This document shows, piece after piece, positions 1 through 6,230 of a stretch of DNA of 6,364 nucleotides (position 1 is the stretch's first letter; the number at the start of each line of letters is the position of its first letter). The translations under genes were made by a program, and so were the position numbers. Below the pieces are notes generated by a model. It saw nothing but the letters and a program-made list of their open reading frames with translations. It searched no databases and was not told where the DNA came from. The DNA is from Gammaproteobacteria bacterium. GTDB taxonomy: Bacteria > Pseudomonadota > Gammaproteobacteria > SZUA-229. The stretch covers positions 1-6,364 of the forward strand of contig JAPHRB010000081.1 of NCBI GenBank assembly GCA_026197015.1. The letters run 5' to 3'.

Positions 1-1
1 C

Positions 2-106
2 GCAGGTACTCGTGGCCCTGTTACCGAGAAGCTTCAAACCTTATATTTTGATGTGGTTCATGGTAGAAAAAATATCGAAGATAACTGGTTAACTACAATC
101 AAGTAG
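2..106 (+). CDS. ilvE: Branched-chain amino acid aminotransferase, C-terminal fragment
   Basis: This is the 3' end of a gene that starts before the window; 34 codons and a TAG stop are present. The visible residues include TRGPVTEKLQTLYFDVVHG followed by a Trp-Leu near the end (NWLTTIK). That matches the C-terminal tail of proteobacterial IlvE, where a GPVT(E/K)-LQ-LYF-G segment closes the fold-type IV PLP enzyme. IlvE is cytoplasmic and transaminates between glutamate and the 2-oxo acids of leucine, isoleucine and valine. The PLP lysine and most of the active site lie outside the window, so the call rests on the tail alone. ilvE also flanks LPS-core genes in Pseudomonas (next to waaF), which agrees with the genes that follow. 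No clear terminator is seen after the stop, so read-through into the zinc-finger gene is possible. Confidence 0.8.
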   Translation, partial: AGTRGPVTEKLQTLYFDVVHGRKNIEDNWLTTIK

Positions 107-114
107 GGGCGTTC

Positions 115-156
115 TTGTGACGTTCTTTTTTGTTAGTGTAATAAAACGGGTATAAC
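115..156 (+). promoter_or_regulatory. Possible sigma-70 promoter for the zinc-finger gene
   Basis: Two weak candidates overlap in the 66-base gap after ilvE. One pairs TTGTGA (115-120) with TGTAAT (137-142), spacer 16. The other pairs TTGTTA (130-135) with TATAAC (151-156), spacer 15. Neither is a strong consensus match and neither can be preferred from sequence alone. A direct repeat of CGTTCTT (110-116 and 121-127) lies here too. The gene may instead be read through from ilvE. Confidence 0.25.
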
Positions 157-172
157 CTTAAAGAGAAGACAG

Positions 173-370
173 ATGACGGCTCAGGAAAGTTTATCGACAC
201 CGAATGCAAAAAATAGCTATGAAGTTACACAAAATGATGTTCCGGTGCATTGTCCTATGCCAGGAAGCAGTTTATGGGACTCACATCCACGGGTTTATAT
301 AGCATTTAATAAAAATGGTGATGGTAAATGCCCGTATTGCGGTGCTGAGTATCATTTGAAAGAAAAATAG
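173..370 (+). CDS. Small CHCC zinc-finger protein (zf-CHCC family)
   Basis: A 65-residue protein with the CHCC zinc-finger pattern: Cys27, His38, Cys53 and Cys56 (C-x10-H-x14-C-x2-C). The central part, from PVHCPMPGSSLWDSHPRVYI to the GKCPYCGAEYHL end, is the typical core of this family, which is related to the C-terminal zinc-binding part of the mitochondrial complex I subunit NDUFS6. The four ligands would bind one zinc ion. In bacteria the role of the stand-alone form is not established to my knowledge, so no function is assigned. The first 20 residues are polar and probably disordered. The start is supported by AAGAGA/GAGAAG (161-168) just upstream of the ATG. It lies 66 bases after ilvE on the same strand and may be cotranscribed with it. 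It ends convergently with the next gene. Confidence 0.88.
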   Translation: MTAQESLSTPNAKNSYEVTQNDVPVHCPMPGSSLWDSHPRVYIAFNKNGDGKCPYCGAEYHLKEK

Positions 371-435
371 TTAGTAACTGATGAATCAGGCGTTGCCTAA
401 AAGAAACAACGACTCCTGATGGCGTATTTAACTAA
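371..435. terminator. Nested imperfect inverted repeat filling a convergent gap
   Basis: ATCAGG-CGTTG (385-395) pairs with CAACG (407-411) and CCTGAT (415-420), with a three-base bulge (ACT) and an 11-base loop. Outside it, TTAGT (371-375) can pair with ACTAA (431-435). The structure fills the gap between two convergent stop codons, where a bidirectional terminator would be expected. No T-run follows the inner stem directly on either strand, so a classical intrinsic terminator is not shown. Confidence 0.35.
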
Positions 436-438
436 TCT

Positions 439-465
439 CTAAAATTTATAGTATTTTAGTTTTTT
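439..465 (+). terminator. Candidate intrinsic terminator for the ilvE/zinc-finger transcript
   Basis: CTAAAAT (439-445) pairs with ATTTTAG (453-459) around a 7-base loop, and six T follow at once (460-465). The arrangement is that of a Rho-independent terminator reading rightward, but the stem has only two G-C pairs and would be weak alone. It lies inside the last codons of the opposing gene, beginning at that gene's stop codon. Together with the inverted repeat just upstream it could end + strand transcription. Confidence 0.35.
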
Positions 466-1488
466 GCGCATCTGTAATTTACGGCCTAAATTTAACGGTT
501 TCGATTTCAAATCACTTTTATCTGAATTTATAAAATTTACAGTAGCATCCAGTATCCGTTCAGCTGCGTGACCATCCCGTAACGGATGAATTGTCAAAGC
601 ATAATTCTCTATTTCATTCATGAGCTCTTTGGGTCTGGATAATGCTTTATCAAGTGCAGGCTCAATTTGATCAATTAACTTCACATCAATCAAATGAGGC
701 CCGGGAACTGAGGTATTAAAGGTTACTACAGGTTTATTAAGTAATAGATATTCTATGAAAATAGAAGACGTATCACAGAGCATGGCATCAGCCGCATAAA
801 GCATGGGTATTATTTCTTCACCTGGCTCAATAAAGGTGAGATTTTGGCTTTTTATATCACGATAAAGTTTAATCACTTCAGGGTCTGACTTAGGATGCAA
901 AGTAACTAACCAGTGCCACTTTCCTGATGCAGCCATTTTTTTTATATGGTCAATTAAAATGGGGGCAGATGTAAGTTTGGGGCTAAAGGTTGAAGCATAA
1001 AATATTACAGGCTTGTCAGTATTAATTGTTTCTTTAAGTTTATTTTTCTCTTTACAGTTGAACATAGGATCCAGTTTGGACCAGCCGGTTTCAGCTACTC
1101 TGAAGTAACCATAATCAGTGGCTAACTTTTGAAAAGGCAGAGTTGTGTCTGGGCCCTGAGTGCAATAAAGGTCAAAGTGTCCCCTTATTCGAAAATGATC
1201 CTGGCTGCTATTGGCACGTTTTCCCACGTTGAATCCATGGAAAATTTCAACTTTGATACCAGGGAAAAAATCAGGCACCCAGTTGGTGGGTACAAAAACT
1301 GCGTCAGCATTAAAATTTTGTACATCCTCAACGGTGTTAAGTAAAGGTGCGTCCTGTGCTGTTAAATAGTTTGGTATTTTATGTATATACCAGGCAACTT
1401 TGTCTCCGCGCTGCAAAATGGCCTGTTGAAGAGGGCGTAAAATTGGGTAGCTATAGAGTTGTTCAGCAAAAAGCAGGTATTTTTTCAT
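439..1488 (-). CDS. CDP-glycerol glycerophosphotransferase-family protein
   Basis: The protein belongs to the Glyphos_transf (TagB/TagF-like) family, which transfers polyol phosphate from a CDP-activated donor to a glycan acceptor. From the start used here it has 349 residues. Visible motifs are FHGFNVG (83-89) with the family's conserved His-Gly, the block YGYFRVAETGWSKLDP (126-141), TLHPK (196-200) with the second conserved His, and CDTSSIFIEYLLLNKPVV (238-255), the Asp-Ser-Ser/Glu block that in TagF-like enzymes contacts the CDP-polyol. The tail is strongly basic (RKLQMRKKLKYYKF), fitting loose membrane attachment. It is a single catalytic domain and lacks the long N-terminal part of Gram-positive TagF. 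A longer start at 1518 adds MRVNRIILMT; the ATG at 1488 is preferred because MKKYLLFAEQ begins the conserved region, but no clear Shine-Dalgarno decides it. The donor and acceptor are unknown; no CDP-glycerol synthase is in view. It is transcribed divergently from the glycosyltransferase genes, probably from 1489-1581. Confidence 0.85.
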   Translation of the reverse strand: MKKYLLFAEQLYSYPILRPLQQAILQRGDKVAWYIHKIPNYLTAQDAPLLNTVEDVQNFNADAVFVPTNWVPDFFPGIKVEIFHGFNVGKRANSSQDHFRIRGHFDLYCTQGPDTTLPFQKLATDYGYFRVAETGWSKLDPMFNCKEKNKLKETINTDKPVIFYASTFSPKLTSAPILIDHIKKMAASGKWHWLVTLHPKSDPEVIKLYRDIKSQNLTFIEPGEEIIPMLYAADAMLCDTSSIFIEYLLLNKPVVTFNTSVPGPHLIDVKLIDQIEPALDKALSRPKELMNEIENYALTIHPLRDGHAAERILDATVNFINSDKSDLKSKPLNLGRKLQMRKKLKYYKF

Positions 1489-1581
1489 GGTCATGAGTAT
1501 AATACGATTAACACGCATGTGGTATAGGCTATTAATATAGCTGTTATGAAATATGAGGGCTAGTTAAAGCCTGGATTAAAT
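1489..1581. promoter_or_regulatory. Divergent AT-rich promoter region
   Basis: The space between two divergently read surface-glycan genes must hold their promoters unless they are read through. A perfect TATAAT lies on the + strand at 1498-1503, though without a good -35. The same bases read TATTAT and TATACT on the minus strand, but these would put the transcript start close to the preferred minus start. An inverted repeat, GCTAT-TAAT-ATAGC (1528-1541), lies between the two starts and could be an operator. GGCT (1558-1561) and AGCC (1568-1571) could form a small hairpin just before the + gene. No promoter assignment is firm. Confidence 0.4.
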
Positions 1582-2343
1582 ATGAAATCAAAATTATCGG
1601 TTGCCATTATTTGTAAAAATGAAGAAAGCAGAATAAGACGCTGTCTTGAATCTGTTTCATGGGTAGATGAGATTGTTGTTGTTGATTCTGGTAGCACAGA
1701 TAAAACGCTTGAAATAGTTGCAGAATATACTGATAAAATATATAGCAATACTGAGTGGCCTGGTTTTGGCTTGCAAAAGAGACTTGCTGTAGAAAAAGCC
1801 AGTAATGACTGGGTGTTAGCACTGGACTCGGATGAAGTGGTGAGTGAAGAGCTCAGAGATGAAATTATAGAGTTATTACCAACGTTTGATGAAGATTGTG
1901 TGTACCGTATAAATAGATTAACTCACTTTTGTAATAAGTTTATTTACCATAGTGGCTGGCATCCAGATAAGATTGTTCGTTTATTTAATAAAAAGCATTA
2001 CACATATAATGACAAATATGTACATGAAACTGTGGAATGCAAGGCTGCAAAAAAAATCGACTTGCAGGGTAAGTTATATCATTACACTTTTGAATCATTA
2101 GAAGAGTATATGAATAAAAGAAATGGGTATGCGAAAGCATGGGCTGATAGTCAATATAAGAAAGGTCGAAAAACATCGACATTAGAAATTATAGGGCGCT
2201 CCCTTTTTGCTTTTATTCGACATTATATTATACGCCTGGGCGTACTTGATGGTTATCATGGGTTTTTAATTTCAGTTATACAAATGCAATATACATTTAA
2301 TAAGTATAATTTTTTAAGATTCAGGTATGAGTCTGAGAGTTAA
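1582..2343 (+). CDS. waaE: LPS core glycosyltransferase, family 2 (WaaE/KdtX-like)
   Basis: A 253-residue GT-A fold, family 2 glycosyltransferase, the usual length for WaaE/KdtX and LgtF-type enzymes. Motifs in order: CKNE (11-14) and VVDSGSTD (33-40) for nucleotide binding, TEWPGFGLQKRLA (57-69) typical of the WaaE group, LDSDE (81-85) as the DxD-like metal site, and SGWHPDKIVRLF (124-135). The C-terminal block RLGVLDGYHGFLIS (218-231) is also characteristic. Characterised relatives add a beta-linked glucose to the first heptose of the LPS inner core, using UDP-glucose at the cytoplasmic face of the inner membrane. The start is fixed by an in-frame TAG at 1561 with no other start codon between; only TGGA (1572-1575) resembles a ribosome site. 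It is the first gene of the + strand set. The family is firm; the exact sugar and linkage are inferred. Confidence 0.88.
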   Translation: MKSKLSVAIICKNEESRIRRCLESVSWVDEIVVVDSGSTDKTLEIVAEYTDKIYSNTEWPGFGLQKRLAVEKASNDWVLALDSDEVVSEELRDEIIELLPTFDEDCVYRINRLTHFCNKFIYHSGWHPDKIVRLFNKKHYTYNDKYVHETVECKAAKKIDLQGKLYHYTFESLEEYMNKRNGYAKAWADSQYKKGRKTSTLEIIGRSLFAFIRHYIIRLGVLDGYHGFLISVIQMQYTFNKYNFLRFRYESES

Positions 2344-2344
2344 T

Positions 2345-2350
2345 AAGAGA
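2345..2350 (+). promoter_or_regulatory. Ribosome binding site deciding the methyltransferase start
   Basis: AAGAGA lies 9 bases before the ATG at 2360. The alternative ATG at 2327 lies within the preceding coding region and has only CAGG directly against it, too close to act. This favours 2360. Confidence 0.5.
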
Positions 2351-2359
2351 AAAGCAATA

Positions 2360-3232
2360 ATGAGTTTGGTTAGATATTTTAATAAGTTTCGCAGAGAGTT
2401 ATATAAACCTTTATCTAAAATTTGCCTGAAACAGGCAAAAACAGATTATTTCGGTCTAAAATTAAATGTGCCTATATTGCATGGTCTGGGCGCAGGATTT
2501 CTTGTTGCTGATGATAAGTGGATGTCTGATTGTCTTGCCGTATTTTTAAAGAAAAAGCAGGGGAGCATCGTCGATATTGGTGTGAATATAGGGCTTTATA
2601 TGGTCAAGCTAAAAGCACTTGATCAGCAGCGTAATTATATTGGCTTTGAGCCTAATGCTGTTTGTAATTACTATACGCAAGAGCTTATTAGATCAAATAA
2701 CTTTCAGAATGTACGTATTTTACCATTTGCTTTATCGGATAAGAAAGAGCTGAGAACTTTTTATATAAGAAGAAAAGCAGACAAAATGGGGTCATTAAAT
2801 GATTATGCCCGTTTTGGAGAAACAGATAAGTTTGCATTTGATTTGTTTACATTCCCTGCGGATGAGTTTTTTGAGATGTTAGCTCCTGAGGCTTTATGTG
2901 CGTTTAAAATAGATGTTGAAGGTTCTGAATTAGAGGTGTTACGAGGTCTTGCCGGTACAGTTGCAAAATATAAACCCTATCTGTTTTGTGAGATATGGCA
3001 GTTACCAGAAGCTGGCCATCCCACATATGATGAGAAATTGAGAAGATTAAAATTAATACGTGAGCTTATGCAATCTATCGATTATAAGATATTAGGCGTA
3101 TCCTCAAAAAATCCTGCTGATGTTAATGTGCTTAATACTTTAGAAAGTTTTGATGGTAGTCACCGTCGAGATTATATACTGGTTCATGAATCTGAAGCCG
3201 ATGATCTGTGTAATGAACTAAGAAATATTTAA
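2360..3232 (+). CDS. FkbM-family SAM-dependent methyltransferase
   Basis: A 290-residue class I methyltransferase of the FkbM family. The SAM-binding loop is VDIGVNIGLY (71-80), a variant of the usual D-x-G-A-N-x-G with Val for Ala. The acidic strand-2 residue sits in GFEPN (95-99), and the family signature FKIDVEGSELEVLRG (182-196) is intact, followed by CEIW (210-213). FkbM enzymes methylate hydroxyl groups, often on sugars or polyketides. Between two LPS-core glycosyltransferases this one most likely O-methylates a core or surface-glycan sugar, but its substrate cannot be read from sequence. The 16-base gap after the WaaE-like gene and 8-base gap before GT9 indicate cotranscription. An upstream ATG at 2327 would add 11 residues (basic, unconserved) and overlap the previous gene by 17 bases. 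The ATG at 2360 is preferred for its better ribosome site. Confidence 0.88.
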   Translation: MSLVRYFNKFRRELYKPLSKICLKQAKTDYFGLKLNVPILHGLGAGFLVADDKWMSDCLAVFLKKKQGSIVDIGVNIGLYMVKLKALDQQRNYIGFEPNAVCNYYTQELIRSNNFQNVRILPFALSDKKELRTFYIRRKADKMGSLNDYARFGETDKFAFDLFTFPADEFFEMLAPEALCAFKIDVEGSELEVLRGLAGTVAKYKPYLFCEIWQLPEAGHPTYDEKLRRLKLIRELMQSIDYKILGVSSKNPADVNVLNTLESFDGSHRRDYILVHESEADDLCNELRNI

Positions 3233-3240
3233 GTTTATAT

Positions 3241-4302
3241 ATGTATTCATCAGTAAGCCCACCAAAAAAAATATGTATATTACGTCTCTCGGCCATCGGT
3301 GATGTAACGCATGTTTTGCCCGTTCTTAGATCTATACAACAACAGTGGCCTGAAACAGAAATAAGCTGGATTTGTGGAAAGTTTGAATATAAATTTCTTA
3401 AAGTTATAAGTGGTGTAAGGTTTATCGTCTTTGATAAAAAAAATGGCTTAAAAGAATATAGAAAATTATGGGCCTCACTTAAAAATGAGCATTTTGATGT
3501 TTTGCTTCAAATGCAGGTGGCCGGCAGAGCAAATATAGCAAGTTTGGGTATTAAAGCTAAAATCAAGCTGGGTTGGGATAAGGCAAGATCAAGGGACTTT
3601 CATCAATTTTTTATAAACGAACATATAAAACAGCAAAAACAGCAACATCAGGTGCAGGGTTTTTTGTCGTTTGCCAGATCGCTGGGTTTACAGGCAGAAA
3701 CGCCAGTATGGAATATACCTGTTACAGATGAAGCTAAATTATTTGCAGATAAATATATAGAAAAAAATAAACCTGTAATGGTTATATCCGCCTGTTCGAG
3801 TCACAAATTACGTAACTGGTTTGCCGATCGATATGCACAATTAGCAGATTATGCTATCAATCAATATGATATGCAGGTTGTTCTAAGTGGTGGCCCTTCA
3901 GAGTTAGAGCTTAATATGGCCCAGAATATTGAGTTCAATATGCAGAATCAGGCCTTAAATCTGGTAGGAAAAGATACACTGGAGCAGTTGCCAGGGCTGT
4001 TAAGTAAGGCCACTGTTGTTGTGTCACCTGACTCAGGGCCAGCGCATATTGCAAATGCACTAGCAGTACCTGTTATCGGTTTATACGCATGTACCTGGAG
4101 CAAACGCAGTGGCCCTTATAATTCTCTGGACTATTGTGTAGACAAATTTGAAATTGCAGCTGAAAAGTTTCTAAATAAATCAGCAGACGATTTACGTTGG
4201 GGAACAAAAATTGAATTGCCCGGTGTGATGGAATTAATCAGCGTTGATGAAGTATGTAAAAAGCTTGATCATGTTATGGCAGATGATAAGCTGAAAAAAT
4301 AA
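3241..4302 (+). CDS. LPS heptosyltransferase I-like glycosyltransferase, family 9 (OpsX type)
   Basis: A 353-residue GT-B fold, family 9 heptosyltransferase. Near the start ILRLSAIGDVTHVLPVLR (13-30) is the glycine-rich acceptor-side loop with the conserved Asp21. SACSSHKLRNW (183-193), LSGGPSELE (215-223) and SPDSGPAHIANALAVPVIGLY (262-282) form the ADP-heptose side, with the family's Asp264 and His269. The pattern RLSAIGDV, then SLGIKAKIKLGWDKARSRD, then C-S-S-H-x-LRNW resembles Haemophilus OpsX more than enteric WaaC. OpsX adds the first heptose to phosphorylated single-Kdo lipid A. This enzyme therefore likely starts the heptose region at the cytoplasmic face of the inner membrane. The ATG lies 8 bases after the methyltransferase stop, with no clear Shine-Dalgarno; coupling to upstream translation is plausible. 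It is the last gene of the + set. A HepI rather than HepII role is inferred, not shown. Confidence 0.87.
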   Translation: MYSSVSPPKKICILRLSAIGDVTHVLPVLRSIQQQWPETEISWICGKFEYKFLKVISGVRFIVFDKKNGLKEYRKLWASLKNEHFDVLLQMQVAGRANIASLGIKAKIKLGWDKARSRDFHQFFINEHIKQQKQQHQVQGFLSFARSLGLQAETPVWNIPVTDEAKLFADKYIEKNKPVMVISACSSHKLRNWFADRYAQLADYAINQYDMQVVLSGGPSELELNMAQNIEFNMQNQALNLVGKDTLEQLPGLLSKATVVVSPDSGPAHIANALAVPVIGLYACTWSKRSGPYNSLDYCVDKFEIAAEKFLNKSADDLRWGTKIELPGVMELISVDEVCKKLDHVMADDKLKK

Positions 4303-4314
4303 AGCAATAGTGAT

Positions 4315-5403
4315 TTAGCTATCTAAAAGACTTTCAAAGTAATTAATATAACGTTCAACTGTTTTGCTGTGTGACATTTTACCAAGTAAAACTTTAGGAC
4401 TGTTATCTGATAGCGACTTTAATAACTCTGCAGAGTCGTGAAGTTCCCGTACCTTATTGGCTATAGCATCAGAATCACCAACGGCGACGATACAGCCATT
4501 AACCCCGTCATCAATGATCTCCATGCTTCCAGGGTTCGCGGATGCAACCACAGGTGTTCCATAAGCCATGGATTCAAGCACAACACGAGGCAGGCCTTCA
4601 CCTGAAATTGAGGGCTGTATCAGAATGTCACTTGCAGAAATAAGTTCAGGTGCATCATTTCTATAACCCGCAAGATGTATCCTCTGTTTCATTTTGCTGT
4701 TGTTAATTAAACTGTTGTATGGTTCTTTATGCATGCCATTACCAACTAACAAAAGATGGAAGTTTTCAATATCTGCAAGTTTATTAGTCGCTTGAAGAGC
4801 AATATGAATGCCTTTGTGGGGTCGCGCATTGGTTACACAAATGGCTGTAAAATCGTCTTTCTTTATTCCAAACTCATTTAAGTCAGCAGGTTTTTTATTA
4901 TACCAACTTAAATCGTGACCTTTGTATATAGAGATAATCTTTTTATTTTTTAGAATTTTTTTAGATACAACATATTTATAAACATATTCTGAAACGCATA
5001 TAATACCATCGACTCTTGGGTGTAAAGTACCCAGATAACTACCCGGGTCATGCCAGTATAAACCGCTTGCTGTTCCGCGATAGGCCACCAGTTTGGCTGG
5101 CGTACCAATACAGGCAAATGCTGCATTTGGTATGGATTTTGAGTTGGTTGCATAAACGATATCAATCGATTTTTGTTTTATTGTTTGACGAATTAAACGA
5201 ATAGATTCGATGCTCAGTTTTTTTGTTATCGGTTTCTCAATAACATCTATGTTATTTTTAATAAATAATTCTTTATAGGGTGCATTTTCATGTGTGATGA
5301 TCGAGATGTTATGCCCAGCTTTTGCAAGGCTTATATAAATTTCGTGTTCAGGACGAAGGCTATTAAACGAACAATCACTAGATGTGCAGGCCAGAATATT
5401 CAT
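4315..5403 (-). CDS. Glycosyltransferase family 4 protein
   Basis: A 362-residue retaining GT-B glycosyltransferase. The N-terminal acceptor domain starts MNILACTSSD and continues through RPEHEIYISLAKAGHNISII (17-36). The C-terminal donor domain has TNARPHKGIHIAL (191-203, with the phosphate-contacting Arg/Lys), LLLVGNG (217-223), HLAGYRND (243-250) and SGEGLPRVVLESMAYGTPVV (267-286). The last contains the E-x7-E pair, Glu269 and Glu277, that binds the nucleotide sugar. Relatives use UDP- or GDP-sugars or UDP-GlcNAc for LPS core, O-antigen or capsule. The sugar here cannot be told. The ATG lies two bases after the stop of the methyltransferase gene, so the two are surely cotranscribed and perhaps translationally coupled; no Shine-Dalgarno is visible. 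It ends 12 bases from the convergent GT9 stop. No signal peptide or membrane segment is seen. Confidence 0.88.
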   Translation of the reverse strand: MNILACTSSDCSFNSLRPEHEIYISLAKAGHNISIITHENAPYKELFIKNNIDVIEKPITKKLSIESIRLIRQTIKQKSIDIVYATNSKSIPNAAFACIGTPAKLVAYRGTASGLYWHDPGSYLGTLHPRVDGIICVSEYVYKYVVSKKILKNKKIISIYKGHDLSWYNKKPADLNEFGIKKDDFTAICVTNARPHKGIHIALQATNKLADIENFHLLLVGNGMHKEPYNSLINNSKMKQRIHLAGYRNDAPELISASDILIQPSISGEGLPRVVLESMAYGTPVVASANPGSMEIIDDGVNGCIVAVGDSDAIANKVRELHDSAELLKSLSDNSPKVLLGKMSHSKTVERYINYFESLLDS

Positions 5404-5405
5404 TA

Positions 5406-6218
5406 TTAAATTTTTTCAGCAGTAACGGTAAGTAACCAGACTACACCATTTGATTTTGCTTCTGCTACCTGTTCTTCCGGGTAACTGGTGATTTCAATTG
5501 GCCAGTCATTAAATTCATTCTGACTAGGTGTATATCGTTGTAATGGTGAATAATCTTCTCGCCATTTTTCAATATGAACATTTTTCCATTGGTCTTCGGG
5601 AAAAAGAGATCTTACTTTATCTACATCACCCATAATGAACATTTCATTGCCGTGGAAATGTACAGGGGCATCTAGATAAACGCTTCCACCGGGTTTTAGT
5701 ACGCGTTTAATTTCAGTAATACAATCGGGGTAAGATGACGGCTCACGTACACCACCTGCTTTTTGCCCCCAGTGCTCAATAGATTGCACTGCAAAAACCA
5801 TATCAAATGTTTTGTCTGGAAATGGAACATGAGTGGCATGTCCATAACCGCCTTTACCAATAACCGGGGTTTCATTTTTCGGGCGTCTGGGTTCGACGCC
5901 TGTCCATGTGCCACCGCTACGCTGAATTAGTTTTTTAGCCAGTTTAAATCGGCCAAAACCTATTTCTAGTACGTCTTTGTTTTTGCAATCAAAAAAATGT
6001 GCCTCAATACTTGAAACGACACATTTGCGCAGTGGGGTACCGAAATTAATGTTACATGCCTGTTTTTTTTCATTAAAACTAGGGCAATTTGCACATGAAA
6101 TTACACGACAGTTATCAATATTCTGCCAGTACTGGTGATTCCATTTTTTCGCACAGGTTTTCGGGTTTATTCTTAAACTATGCCAGCGTTTGAGTATTGA
6201 TTCTTTTTTTGAGTGCAT
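5406..6218 (-). CDS. Class I SAM-dependent methyltransferase with cysteine-rich N-terminus
   Basis: A 270-residue protein. Residues 82-185 form a Methyltransf_11-like domain: VLEIGFGRF (83-91) is the SAM loop, GVEP (107-110) holds the ribose-binding acid, then ATHVPFPDKTFDMVFAVQS (128-146) with EHW (148-150), and VLKPGGSVYLDAPVHFHG (173-190). Before the domain is a cysteine cluster: Cys22, Cys37, Cys42, Cys45, Cys55, Cys66 and Cys78, with the core C-x4-C-x2-C-x9-C-x10-C. This spacing suggests a bound metal (zinc or iron-sulfur), which is inference. The C-terminal part (WREDYSPLQRYTP, 219-231) appears to belong to the same family. The substrate is unknown; the neighbourhood suggests a surface-glycan sugar or precursor. 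The start ATG lies 12 bases after the upstream stop, with no strong ribosome site. An alternative is methylation of a protein or lipid in the same pathway. Confidence 0.82.
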   Translation of the reverse strand: MHSKKESILKRWHSLRINPKTCAKKWNHQYWQNIDNCRVISCANCPSFNEKKQACNINFGTPLRKCVVSSIEAHFFDCKNKDVLEIGFGRFKLAKKLIQRSGGTWTGVEPRRPKNETPVIGKGGYGHATHVPFPDKTFDMVFAVQSIEHWGQKAGGVREPSSYPDCITEIKRVLKPGGSVYLDAPVHFHGNEMFIMGDVDKVRSLFPEDQWKNVHIEKWREDYSPLQRYTPSQNEFNDWPIEITSYPEEQVAEAKSNGVVWLLTVTAEKI

Positions 6219-6230
6219 GAGAAGTGTTTT

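Noticed and set aside
110..127. Repeated CGTTCTT followed by a T-run, considered as an ilvE terminator
   Set aside because: The repeat is direct, not inverted, so it cannot form the stem an intrinsic terminator needs.
1129..1344. Open frame of 71 codons on the + strand
   Set aside because: It lies antisense within the glycerophosphotransferase gene, whose protein carries clear family motifs; the + product shows no recognisable domain.
1546..1563. ATG-AAA-TAT-GAG-GGC-TAG mini-frame upstream of the WaaE-like gene, considered as a leader peptide
   Set aside because: Five codons with no ribosome site and no attenuator-like structure beyond a four-base-pair stem; chance is sufficient.
1607..1822. 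Open frames on the minus strand across the WaaE-like gene, also at 1560-1748 and 1985-2182
   Set aside because: Their translations are low-complexity shadows of a well-supported glycosyltransferase gene, with no ribosome sites or motifs.
5016..5204. Short + strand open frame, and minus frames at 4950-5165 and 5696-5914
   Set aside because: All lie within the GT4 or methyltransferase genes in other frames and have no domain signal.
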